Assembly (NCBI GenBank): GCA_022828595.1
Contig: JAKGHH010000001.1
Span: forward strand, 125,624,999 to 125,688,998
Source of the DNA: Nelumbo lutea
Lineage: Eukaryota; Streptophyta; Magnoliopsida; Proteales; Nelumbonaceae
Reading direction: 5' to 3'
Length of the DNA: 64,000 bases
The translations under genes were made by a program, and so were the position numbers. Of the stretch, positions 23,373 through 33,469 are shown one piece after another; within the stretch, counting starts at the first letter, position 1; each line of letters starts with the position of its first letter. The notes under the pieces are model-generated. The model was not told where the DNA came from, ran no database searches, and saw nothing but the letters and a program-made list of their open reading frames with translations.

Positions 23373-23719
23373 GAAGTCGTTTTCTCAAAACACAGTACTT
23401 CTAATCCACACATCACAATCTGCAGCATCGATGCCAGATATATACATAATATCTTCTAGGTATGGATGTCGGTACAGTTTGTGGCAAGGAAATCTGAAGT
23501 GCCAAGGAGAACCATATAAGAAGAGGAATTTTCCGTGACCCTTTTTTTTGGGTAACCAGCTAGGACCTTACTCAAACGAATCAATGGGGTTAATTCCTTG
23601 TTGAACACTCAAAAGAACATAAAAGTAAAAAAGGAAAAAAGTTAGATGTATAGAATTCCTCATGTAATGATTAAAAAGAAATTTTATTAATTATGGTTGT
23701 TAGGATTAATTGAACAGCA

Positions 23720-24022
23720 GGCTGTGAAACCAATGATAACATTGATGTGATAAAATACATAAAGCCCACATTAAGGAGACCGGATCTACTCCTCACACAG
23801 GGCATTTCACACCGACCTCACACACACATCCTACCATATATTGGGAATATTTCCTGTACTTCTAAGTTATTATTCATGAGAAATGTTCCCAATGCACGGT
23901 AGATGTGCCTGTGAGGCGCCCTTGTGTGAGGAACATATCTCGTTCCCACAGTAAGAGGTTGAATGATTGTAGGCCCATGTATTTTATAACTGATGTGGCA
24001 TATTATTATTGGTTACACAACC
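23720..24022. mobile_element. About 300-bp MITE; an arm recurs at 63813
   Basis: The left arm (ggctgtgaaaccaatgataa, with ataaaatacat further in) and the right arm read in reverse (ggttgtgtaaccaataataa, with ataaaatacat) are imperfect inverted repeats of about 55 bp. A related copy in inverse orientation lies at 63813-63880, which supports a dispersed family. Confidence 0.6.
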
Positions 24023-24117
24023 TAATAAACACTAAAGCATTCAACTAATGCTATTTGAAGCTTGAAGGAGCAGGGTTGTGTTGATACTTGATAGTGATGT
24101 CTGGTTTGTGTTGATAC

Positions 24118-25332
24118 CATGGTTTTTAAAAACAAACCGGAAACAGAATCGGTTTCCGGTTAAACAGTCCAAACGTCCAGATCGAACGGTTCAATCTGTA
24201 ATGTCATAAATAAATTAAAACTAAAAAAAATTACAGAAAATAAAACTATCTAAATAAAAAATAATACAGTACAAAATGCATAAAAAATAGAAAAATAAAA
24301 TACAAAAATATTCTAAAAAATACAGAAAAACACAAAAAATTCAGAAAAAAAACAAAAAAATGCAAAAAATACAGAAAAAAACTCTAAAATGTTAAGTCCT
24401 AAAATGCAAAAATCCTTGACCTAAAATCAAGATTCAAAGAGATAATTCCCCCGACACCAAAATAAAAGGGGAGAAATATGAGAATTCCCTCTACAATGTT
24501 AGATTGCTATGCAACCAAGATTGATCTATAAAAGACTTCAATATACATTAATTTTACCTAATTGATCAAAAAAATTATACTAATTTTTACTTGGAAGTGC
24601 TGCAAACTCGCCTACCGTAAAGCCTGGAAGTGTTGCAAGTTGCAAAAAACGCTAGCCATCGTTGGTTGTCGTTAGTCGCAGTTAGTCAGTGTGTGTCGTC
24701 GTCGAACGCCGGTGGTGCTGGCCGCCGCTACACTCGCCTGCCCCAAAGCTTGGAAGTGATAAAAATCACAAAAAACGCTGGTCGCCGCTGCAAACTTGCC
24801 GTCGCCAGTCGTTGTTAGTCGCGGTCAGTCGGTGTGTGTTTCCGTCGAACGCCAGAGGTGTTGGCCGCCGCAGGTGGTCGATTTGGTGTGAGGGATGGCC
24901 GCCGCTACAAACTCGCCTGCCGCAAAGCCTGAAAGTACTGCAAATCACAAAAAACGCTGGCTGCCGCTGCAAACTCGCCGTCGCCAGTCGCTGTTAATCA
25001 CCGTCGTTCGGTGTGTATTGTCATCGAACACCGGAGGTACTGGCCGCCGTAGGTGGTTGGTTAGGTGTGAGGGTTGAGAGGGAAGAACGAAAATGGGGTT
25101 CTAACCCTACATTCGATTAATTGATTTGGAATGGGGATATTAAAGGATTTTTATTTTTTATTTTTTATTTTATTTAAAACATTGAAAATAAAAAAGGGAA
25201 CCCATGAACCACTAACTGGGTTGAATGGTTTAACGGTCTGACTGCTCGAGTTAGCGGTTTTTTTGACTTTTTCAGCATTATTTAAAGATTTCCGGTCCGA
25301 CCGTCCGGTCCGGTCCGGTTTTGAAAACCATG
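24118..25332. mobile_element. 1.2-kb non-autonomous hAT-like element
   Basis: The ends are inverted repeats, CATGGTTTTTAAAAAC at the left and GGTTTTGAAAACCATG at the right, beginning CA and ending TG. Flanking octamers gttgatac (24110-24117) and gttgataa (25333-25340) match at 7 of 8 positions, as for a hAT target duplication. GGTCCGGTCCGGTT-type repeats are subterminal. The interior is a mix of A-rich DNA and a GC-rich tandem repeat; no transposase is present. Open frames in the GC-rich core (24630-25077) are repeat-derived and overlap on both strands, so I did not call genes. Confidence 0.68.
24642..25070. repeat. GC-rich tandem repeat, about three diverged units
   Basis: Units begin near 24642, 24767 and 24946 with the word caaaaaacgct, followed by gccgctgcaaact- and gtcgccagtcg-type sequence, then tcggtgtgt and a tcgaacgccgg-type box. 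Unit length varies (about 125-180 bp). The base composition contrasts sharply with the AT-rich flanks. Confidence 0.6.
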
Positions 25333-25340
25333 GTTGATAA

Positions 25341-27021
25341 TTGAATGGTCTCCTTAATTCTGTAATTTGGAAGTATGTTAATCGATCCTCAAAACTCAAG
25401 TAGCTCACTTTCTTTTTCTAGTCAGTTTAGTCTTAAAGGGTGTCTGGTCCGAATCGGTGCTAGCATGGTTTTCTCTTTAAGCATTGCTGGGTAACTTTTT
25501 TTATCCCAACTCTTTTGTTTATTTGAGTAATGCTTTAAAAAATCCAGTCAAAAAACTAGCTGATTCTGTGCGACTAATTTATCATCCAATAGAATGGGAA
25601 ATTAATTAAGTGCTTTTATAAAGATAAGGAAGCTCAAGGCCAAGCTTAATTGTTATGGTCTTAGTAGGTGTATATATAAGTGCAATCCAAATTAGAGGCA
25701 TTCCAGGCTACATTGTTTCTTGCTTTAACAAATTACTTAAGAGACAGCGGAGAGTTTGGAGTGCTTTTATTTTGTTGCTAGCAAATCATTATCTTGTTTA
25801 CAAATGCTTTAAGGTATAGCTTCAACTTGAGAGAAGGCATTCAATTCGCAGCTTCAATTCCTTACAAGCACACAGCAGGTAAATAGAATTCAATTTTACA
25901 TCAATAACTTCTATTGTTATTATTATTATTAGTAGTAGTGTTCATCAATAACTTCTATTGTTATTATTATTATTTGTTTGCAGAAGTACAAAATTTGCAA
26001 TGCACTAAATTTTGTGTCAAGTAGGGGTGGTCATGAGTCGAGCTCTTCACAAGCTATTCGAGTTTGTCTTGATTTCGACCAAGCTTCGAGCCGAGCTCAA
26101 GCCCAATTTACAGGCTCGATTAGTAAACAAGCCAAGCTCGAGCCTAATAGAGCTCTCTCTCTCTCTATGTATGTATATATATATTTATATAAATTATAAA
26201 AAACAATGTATAATAAAAATACTATAATTCTTAATATTTTAAATATCAAATAAAAATTATTTTTTATATAAATTTTTTGTTTTTATAAAATATTTTTTTC
26301 TCAAATCGAGCTCGAGCTCAATATTCTAGTTCGAACTGAATTCGAGCTCGAGCTCGAGCCTTGTACAACCTTGGTGAGCTGAGCTCGAGCTTCATATGAT
26401 TCGACTCGGCTTGGCTCGAATCCACCCCTACTATCAAGTAATTAAATTGATGTAGATCTGAACCATGTGCAAATTTTGAATCCTGTTCATCAGAATTGCA
26501 CTGCAAAACAAATGTGAGCCTAGTGTGTCCTGTTTTAATTTTTTTATAAAGTAATTAAAATTAATGAAATTTGATTAATTATTGTCTTTCATCTGGTGTG
26601 TAGTCTTTGACCTTGGGGACGGTTCAACCGTCCGAGTCAATGACAAATGGTTCAACCGATGGACCAGCATGGCTTTGTTTTTAAACCAAAATCACCTGTC
26701 ATGTCATCAAATACAATACATTTTTTGCTGATGTGGCAGCTGCTGCTGGTGCTGTCTAATCTTTTCCCAAAAGAAAATTCATTGCTCTTTTATAGAATTG
26801 TATAGAATTGTATGGTTTAATTGCTTTGAATTATATTAGGAATTAATTAATCAATTAGATCTCGTTCTGTAATCGCACCAGAGTTAGAAAGACGATTTAG
26901 AAAGTTCCGCTTCCATTGTTTGTAAATATTTGTTTAATTCTTTATACAGGATCTACATATACTTAATAGGATTATTATATAAATCAGAGGTCATCCTAGC
27001 TCCAAATTCATTCAAAGATCA
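25341..27021 (+). other. Upstream region of the ankyrin-PGG gene model
   Basis: No gene was recognised apart from the MITE at 26022-26430. Candidate promoter elements are TATATATAAG (25671-25680), followed by a possible 5' UTR intron (donor near 25,880, acceptor near 25,982), and TATATAAAT (26976-26984) only about 40 bp before the ATG. A 35-bp word (catcaataacttctattgtt plus an ATT run) is duplicated in tandem at about 25,900-25,976. Which promoter is used cannot be decided from sequence. Confidence 0.4.
26022..26430. mobile_element. 409-bp hAT MITE (TAGGGGTGG ends)
   Basis: It starts TAGGGGTGG and ends CCACCCCTA. The flanking octamers gtgtcaag (26014-26021) and ctatcaag (26431-26438) match at 6 of 8 positions. 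Both arms are full of GAGCTCGAGCTCGAG-type words that pair with one another, around an AT-rich centre. It is non-coding and typical of short plant hAT elements. It lies between the two candidate promoters of the downstream gene. A related half-copy is at 33261-33411. Confidence 0.78.
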
Positions 27022-27285
27022 ATGGAGCAGGGTGATGGTTTGCTTCAGCTGCTACTTCCATGGTTTAATGGGAACGATTTTGAAGATTGGAAAATCCAGA
27101 TGAAAGTCATGTTCAAATCCAAGGATTTATGGAAAGTTGTTCAAAAAAATAGAGCATCAGAAGATGAACAGGCTCAAAGGAAAGATTCTGAGGCCTTGTT
27201 CTATATTTTCCGAGCTGTGGATAAAAATATTTTCCCGAACATCGCCGATTCATCAACAGCCTATGAAGCTTGGGACCGGTTAGAG
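27022..27285 (+). CDS. Exon 1: first gag-like (DUF4219/UBN2-type) domain
   Basis: 88 codons from the ATG at 27022 to the donor GTAAGG. WFNGNDFEDWKIQMKVMFKS is the characteristic start of the gag-like fold used by copia gag proteins and by some host ankyrin proteins, and AYEAWDRLE closes it. There is no zinc knuckle and no adjoining protease, and the exon ends in a good splice donor exactly at the domain end. This argues for a host exon rather than a retrotransposon piece. It is intact. Confidence 0.65.
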
Positions 27286-27419
27286 GTAAGGTTAATTATG
27301 AGAGTAGCATTCAATTAATTGCAAGTAGTGTTTAACTTTTAAGTGCACATTTGCAACAAATGATGCATACTACTATAGGAGTAGGACCTCTAATTATTAT
27401 TTTATTAATTTATCCAAGA

Positions 27420-27472
27420 TTAACTATTTATCTATCTATCTATCTATCTCTCTCTCTCTCTATATATATATG
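27420..27472 (+). repeat. Simple repeats (TATC)n, (TC)n, (TA)n
   Basis: ctatctatctatctatc runs into a tctctctctctc tract and a tatatatata tract, within intron 1. Confidence 0.85.
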
Positions 27473-27849
27473 GCAAGACGGTTTACGTTGTCATGTCTCT
27501 CATTGCTCCATTATCCCCACCCTGCATTCTTCTTAACTCTCTCTCCTCTCCCTTTCCCACCATTATCATTTTGCCAATTCAGCACCCTCTCTCAATTCCT
27601 TAATTAACTCAATCTATTTATATCTATATACAGTAGAGCTTGTCATGTCAGTAGTCCTCTCCTTCCTCTGTTACCCAAACCAAGATATTCTAAAGGGGGT
27701 GCAAGATTCCCTCTAGAAGCACTAGCATTTGCCATCAAACATGGCTTATCTCCTTTTTTTTTCCTCTCATTTTTATTAAGAAACTAACTATCCCCCACAT
27801 AACATGGCTTATCTCCTATTTTCCTCTCTCTTTATTTAGAAACTAATTA

Positions 27850-28020
27850 TCCCCCACTTTCTCCTAAATTATCTCTATCTCTCCCTTATTCCTATTTATC
27901 TCCTAAATTATCCATAGTTCCTATTTTTCCATTCCCCCACTTTCTCCTAAATTATCTCTATCTCTCCCTTATTCCTATTCATCTCCTAAATTATCTCTAG
28001 TTCCTATTTATCCTCTCCCC
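27850..28020 (+). repeat. Tandem duplication of an about 83-bp pyrimidine-rich unit
   Basis: cccccactttctcctaaatt and the following 60 bp occur twice (from about 27,851 and about 27,935) with a few substitutions. A shorter related pair (aacatggcttatctcct) lies just upstream (about 27,738 and 27,802). Confidence 0.75.
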
Positions 28021-28039
28021 CACTTTTCATCTATATCTA

Positions 28040-29690
28040 TCTAAAGAAAGTTTCAATTAAAACATTTAATAATTATTTAAATATTATAATAAAATTATGT
28101 TAATAACTTTAAAATATTTATTAAAAAATACAAAAAATAATTATAATAGGTTTAATAATATTCATATTATTAATAATTTTATATTTTTATGAAATTCACA
28201 ATGAAATTATGTAATAACAATATCAATTATAATTTTATGGATTATCCAATGAATTTAATAATTAAATAATATTTAAAAAAATAAATAAAAATTATTTAAA
28301 TAACAAAATACTAAAAATAGATAAATAATTATGTAACAAAATAATTAAAATTACATAATAATTTTAAGAAATAAAATTTAAATAAAAAAGATTAAATAGT
28401 TTACATATTATTTAAATATTTTAATAATAAAATATTTAAAATAACGAAATTATGTAATAAATTTTAAAAATTTTCTTAAGAGTAGAATAATAATTATATT
28501 AGATTTCATAACTTTTGAATTAACAATAATTTTATATTTTACAAAATTAATAACAAAATTATGTAATAATAGTATAAATTACAATTTCTTAGATTATTAA
28601 ATTTAATAAATAATTAATATTTTAAAATTTTAAATAATGGTATTATTTAAATATTTAAATCATGTTATCAATAACTAATTTTTAATACTTTAAATATCGA
28701 AATATTAATAACTATATTATATTTTATATATTATTTAAAAAAAATGGATTAAGAAACAAAATTATATTATAACTTTAAAAAATTATCAAAAGCACAAAGT
28801 AATTAAAACTTACGGGGCCCCATGCAATGTACGGGATGTGGCACCCCTCCCTATCCTTCGCCCCTGTAGTCAAGACACTCCTACCCCATCCCTGCCCCAA
28901 GGTGAGGCACCCATTCCTCGTTGAGGATTGGGAATCCCCAAGTTTCCTCATTCTGAGGCAATCACTTAAAAATAATGTAATTTATGAATATTTTACAAAT
29001 AGGATTATGGAAATTTAGGGGGTGCTTTAGAAATTGAATTATTACAACTTAGAGGTACTTTATAAATAGAATTATGAACCTTAGGATTTTAAGAATTTGG
29101 AAAAAACTTAGATGTATTTTAAAATCAATATTTAATATAGTGATATTTTATTAATTTACCATCAGGTTCGGAGCGAGGCAAAGAATTATATGCAAACCCC
29201 ATCTCTAATTTAGAGCAAAAATATTTTTCTCATCCCCACCCTTTCTCTTCCCCATCACTATTTAAGATTCGAGAAAACTTGCTTTGTCCGGGGTGGGGCA
29301 GGGTATTATTTATATTTTATAAACTTTTTTAATAATTATTTATGTTTTAAATACTATTTTTATATAAATTTTAAATGTTTTCAATATAGAAAAATTGAAT
29401 ACTAAATCATATTTTAATCATTATTTAAAAAGCAAAAAATAGACTAAATACAAAATTCTATAGTAACTACTAAGAGTATAAAATATAAATAAATGAAAAA
29501 ATAAATATGAATGAAATAGTGGAAGTAGATTAGTTAACTTAGAGGTATTAAAGCTTAATTATCGTTATTTTAATTATTGTAAAATTATTTTATACTAATT
29601 AAAATAATAGGTAAAATAATTTCATAGTAATTAAGCTAAACTATGGCCCAACCATTAGATTTGTGCTTAAGGCCAGAGCCTGAGGTCACT
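28040..29690. other. Very AT-rich intron DNA with two GC-rich islands
   Basis: 28040-28800 is nearly pure A/T with no gene signal. Two GC-richer patches, 28813-28960 (ccccatccctgccccaaggt) and 29165-29310 (ggggtggggcagg), share CCCCATCCC/GGGGCGGGG-type words in opposite senses and may be ends of a decayed transposon. Nothing firmer can be said. Confidence 0.4.
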
Positions 29691-29997
29691 AGAGGAGGAA
29701 GCTCGCCAGAGAAGAAGAAAAAGAAGAAGAAGAATGGTGCTCACCAGAGGAGGAAGCTCGCCGTCGTTGGGTTGTCGCTGCGTTAAGTAGAGAAGTTGAA
29801 TGGTGCTCAAGAAACGCATATGTTTTGTTTTAAGGGTATTTTGGACTTTTGGCCAGGTCCAAAACTCATCTAACCACGTTCAGAGCCTGACTTGTGTCTT
29901 ATTAGTTCAAATCTGAAAATTCATTTCAGATCTAAATTCAAATGCACTTCCAAGCAGCTTTGAGGTCTGAAAAGCAACGTATTCAGATTTCCAAGGT

Positions 29998-30160
29998 TTG
30001 AAAAGTGTTATCAAACACCATAGCTTTTTTATCTCCTGTAGTAGGTGGATTTCTAGGGATTTTAATTCAACTGCACATAGTTTAGCAAAATCAGGTGTTT
30101 ACAGAGAATGCGTATATAGTGGTGCCTCTTTTCCTTGGTTAAAAAAAAAAAAAAGAAAGA
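29998..30160 (+). pseudogene. 3' end of a LINE: RNase H-like fragment with A-rich tail
   Basis: WISRDFNSTAHSLAKSG (about 30049-30099) followed by FPWL resembles the C-terminal end of the RNase H domain in plant LINEs (the ...N.AH.LAK motif). An A-rich tract (30142-30154 and on) follows directly, as expected for the 3' end of a non-LTR element. Short and decayed. Confidence 0.5.
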
Positions 30161-30204
30161 AAACCAGGAAAAGGAACAAGGTAAAACAGACTAAAAAGAA
30201 CCTA

Positions 30205-30512
30205 GACTAGCACCATCTTGGGGAGACTTTGCCAGCTGCATCCAAGAAGATGATGAAGTTGAAATCCACTCCTCTACTGGCCAACCAGTCATCTGCTGCA
30301 TTTCCTTCTCCTTGAGTGTGCGAATAAGAGATCCGGCATGTTGTCCTCTGCGCTATCAACTTGCACTGCTCCTTCACTAGGTTGGTGCATCTCCAAGTGA
30401 TTTTCGATCTGTTTTGAAGTATATATTGATAACAAAGGGAGAGTTTCCTTCAATGATCATGGGCTTACATTGGATCTGAAGAGCTATTTTATAAATTAGG
30501 ACAAAGTGATTT
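30205..30512 (-). pseudogene. Minus-strand LINE-type RNase H fragment
   Basis: On the minus strand, ALQIQCKPMIIEGNSPFVIN (about 30,490-30,430) leads after one stop to EQCKLIAQRTTCRISYSHTQ and then ADDWLASRG (about 30,290-30,262). This order (substrate-binding strand, IEG-S, ADWLA.RG) is that of the RVT_3/RNase H domain ending plant LINE ORF2. It is in the opposite sense to the fragment just upstream. Confidence 0.65.
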
Positions 30513-30644
30513 TAGTGTTAGAATAAAACACTTGAATCATAAGGTTGTAATGGTCCACCTTAATGGTCTTGCAATGACTAGTTTTAAAACCGCCCATTCA
30601 TGGTTAGAGCATCCCTTGGTGACCTGCGAAGCTCTCCCATGAGT

Positions 30645-30645
<1 letters not shown>

Positions 30646-30678
<33 letters not shown>
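30646..30678 (+). repeat. (AG)n microsatellite
   Basis: An uninterrupted AG dinucleotide run of about 33 bp in intron 1. Confidence 0.95.
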
Positions 30679-30679
<1 letters not shown>

Positions 30680-30681
<2 letters not shown>

Positions 30682-32157
30682 GGGATAGAAGAGATCTTTC
30701 GCTGGTGCAATTCTTCCTTCATGCAATGGATTATAAGGTTCTCTTTTAGATTTTCTTTTCAATTGCTATGATCAGAGCCTGATTCCTCAACCATTGCGTG
30801 ATGAATGCAAAGAAGAAAATAATTTAAGATTCTCGTTTCCAGCGCTTTGGCTGGATTCTAACAACATGACGATGTCTAGATGATCGCCAGAGGGTCATCG
30901 ACGATTTTCAACCAATGGATGGTCGAATGACAGCCTAAGGAAACTAGTACTTAGCAGCCGAAGACGCTGCTGATATTTGGGTTTTCAAGCCTTGAAATTA
31001 ATGGGCGAAGAAGGTGGCTTCGAGGGTTTGCCCAAACCCGAATCACACCGACCCATTTCTGATGTACGAGTTGATTGTTGACCTGAATTTGCCATGTTTG
31101 TTATTGGGCCGAACCTGGTCCTAGAGGACCAAGACATTCTGTTCAGTTAGTTGAACCGAGTAAGCGTTCTCAACCCAGCAAGTTTGGAGTACTTGACAAT
31201 CTGGTTCAGCTTGTCAAACCAGGTCGGTTCACTTGTATCTAAAAGTTTAAAGGGTCGGTTCGTGATCCTAGAAAGCTCAGAATATTTTGACCAAAACCCC
31301 ATGGTTCGTCCCCTGAGGTTTTGGGACTTTGTAAATCCATTTATGTGTGCTCAACACTCTGATTATATTCTGACCAAAACCCCACGATTCATCCCGATCT
31401 ATAAAACCCAAAACTTTGATTGACAACTTTAGGGGCTATCTGAAACTATTTAATTTGAACCCAACTTTTTCCAAATGGGCTTATGATAGCATGGGCTACA
31501 ATAAGGTAAAATTGTGAATTTTTGGATTGATTTGGGTGCCGATTCAATGGTTTTACTACGTTTTAATAATGGTTTATTATTAATTTATCGTGTTTTTTTT
31601 TCTTATCGTTATATTAGTTTGCTTATCCATTGTATGTGAATCCATGATATTATTATTTGCATGATATATGACTATTTTCCTAATTATACTGTTGAGTTAT
31701 CATGCGTTTTTAAATGAAAACCAATTTGAAACCATTCAAATTGGGTGAATATTATAACCGCTAAAATGCCCAAATTTTTATATTTTGTGTGGTCTTCTAG
31801 TATAATTGATGATAAGGGTTCGACTGTGATATGAGAAAGATATGATATATATCTGAAAGTCATGTGTTATTTATCAAAATTCATGGATGGGTTTTGATTG
31901 GTCAAAACTCTCCTAATACCATGTCTTTCCTGCATCGTAGATTTTCCCTAATAATGATTTAGTTTAAATTGCATTGTTTTACATTAGGATGGTGATCACA
32001 CCCAAAGGAGGGTTATATTTTTGTGCAATTCTATAGGAAATGATGATTAATTTGACTGTCAAATATATAACAAGGGTTTAGGCCCAAAGGTATAAACTCT
32101 TGGAAACCTATGATGTTCATATTAATCAATCTTGTAGTGATTCTTGTCACCATAAAG

Positions 32158-32195
<38 letters not shown>

Positions 32196-32530
32196 ATTTG
32201 CATGTTGTGTTCTTAGCCCAAAGGTGAGAATGCAATGTTACGTCAACTCTTCTCAGTAGAATAGATCCATTAAGATTTTAAGGTCACCTTCCGTTCTATC
32301 TAACTGGGACTTTTAACCAATTAGATATTATGAATTGTAATGGCATGACTTTGATAAGAAATTGAGATGTAGTGTAGTGAGCATGCTTTCCTTTGTTTTT
32401 TTTAGCTTTGAATACTACAACAATTCTCAATTATTTGTTTGGTATTAAAACTTTGGATGGATCAAACTTTTCTACTAGAAATAACAAATAGAGTTATTCT
32501 TAACCATTCTGATGATTGATTTTGCCTTAT
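30680..32530. other. Intron 1 sequence without recognisable genes
   Basis: Contains a 90-codon open frame (31151-31423) with no family resemblance and an (AG)n run at 32158-32195. I see no domain, repeat end or splice pattern to report. Confidence 0.4.
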
Positions 32531-32539
32531 TATAGGATG

Positions 32540-33250
32540 AACCTCCAAAACCTACTGATCAAAGCACAAAAATAAAAGAGGACAAATATGAAAACTAGGT
32601 AAAAGCCAAATCATATTTGTTTAGTGTATCCTAGATAAGACAATTGTGAATAAATACTTGGATAGGGTTTAGGAGCAATTTGCTAGCTCCGCTAAAGAAA
32701 TTGGTGGAACTTTTTAATGCAATTAATAAATTTGAAATATGATAGGGTGGGTAGTGAAAGGAGGGAATAATTCTAGAGTCTGTTCTTTTATTAAAAGAAT
32801 ATAGGTTAGATGAAGAAGGACTGTTTGAAGTTCAAGAAGAACATGGATAAGAAAGCCGCCTTACTAGCCTATGTAATTTTTGAGTCGAATCTTGTTGATG
32901 TACCTTCAAATACTTGTTGGTTTAATACTGGGGCAACCCTACATATTTTCAGACACTATGTAGGAGTTTCTTAGCAACAGAAGATTAAGTGAAGGAAGGG
33001 ATTTGGTGATGAGAAATAGGGCCAAAGCTCGAAGGGGAGTAGTTGGAGTTACAAATTGATTTTAGAAGATGTTATTTATATACCTACTATGAAAATGAAC
33101 CCTTTATCAATCATTAAACTTGATGGTCATGGTTTTAAGTTTAATTTTGTAACTGGTGTTTCTAGATTGAATTTTTAGTCTTGTATTATTTGTATTAGAA
33201 CTTTTTGTGATGAATTATATAAATTAAATCTTGACCTTGCATATGCTTCA
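32540..33250 (+). pseudogene. Copia remnant: gag end, protease and gag-pre-integrase
   Basis: PPKPTDQSTK- and KAKSYLF-type gag sequence (about 32,548-32,625) is followed by ESNLVDVPSNTCWFNTGATLH (about 32,880-32,942). That is the protease region, with DTGAT changed to NTGAT, so the catalytic Asp is lost. Then comes a pre-integrase block (LEDVIYIPTMKMNPLSIIKL, about 33,065-33,122, and CDELYKLNLD). Many stops; there are no LTRs. It lies in intron 1 and is not the same family as elements A/B or D. Confidence 0.72.
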
Positions 33251-33260
33251 TCTCTTTTAT

Positions 33261-33409
33261 TATGGGTGGCCATAAACTGAGCTTTTCACGAGCTATTCAA
33301 GCAAGACTTGTAAAAAGCTCGATTGAACTCAGTTTAAACCAAGCTTCAAGTGAAGCTCGAACCCAATAAAGATTAGCTCGTGAGGCTTGCAAGCCTAATC
33401 GTGCTTTTA

Positions 33410-33445
<36 letters not shown>

Positions 33446-33469
33446 AGAGAGAGAGAGAGAGAAAGAGAA
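33261..33469 (+). repeat. Half of a hAT MITE plus (TA)n(GA)n
   Basis: 33261-33411 resembles the left arm of the MITE at 26022 (GGGTGGCCAT..., GAGCTTTTCACGAGCTATTC). It is followed by about 32 bp of TA and about 25 bp of GA dinucleotide repeat. The right arm is missing. Confidence 0.6.

Noticed and set aside
24642..25070. Regular repeats considered as a CRISPR array
   Set aside because: Units are long, unequal and diverged with no spacer structure, and the window is plant nuclear DNA.
24630..25077. Overlapping open frames on both strands (MLQVAKNASHRW..., MCVVVERRWC...)
   Set aside because: They follow from a GC-rich tandem repeat with few stop codons; frames overlap each other and the repeat spacing is not a multiple of three.
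31151..31423. 90-codon frame in intron 1
   Set aside because: No domain, no homologous motif and no neighbouring exon pattern.
33412..33469. TA/GA tract considered as a regulatory element or origin
   Set aside because: Simple dinucleotide microsatellite with no supporting context.
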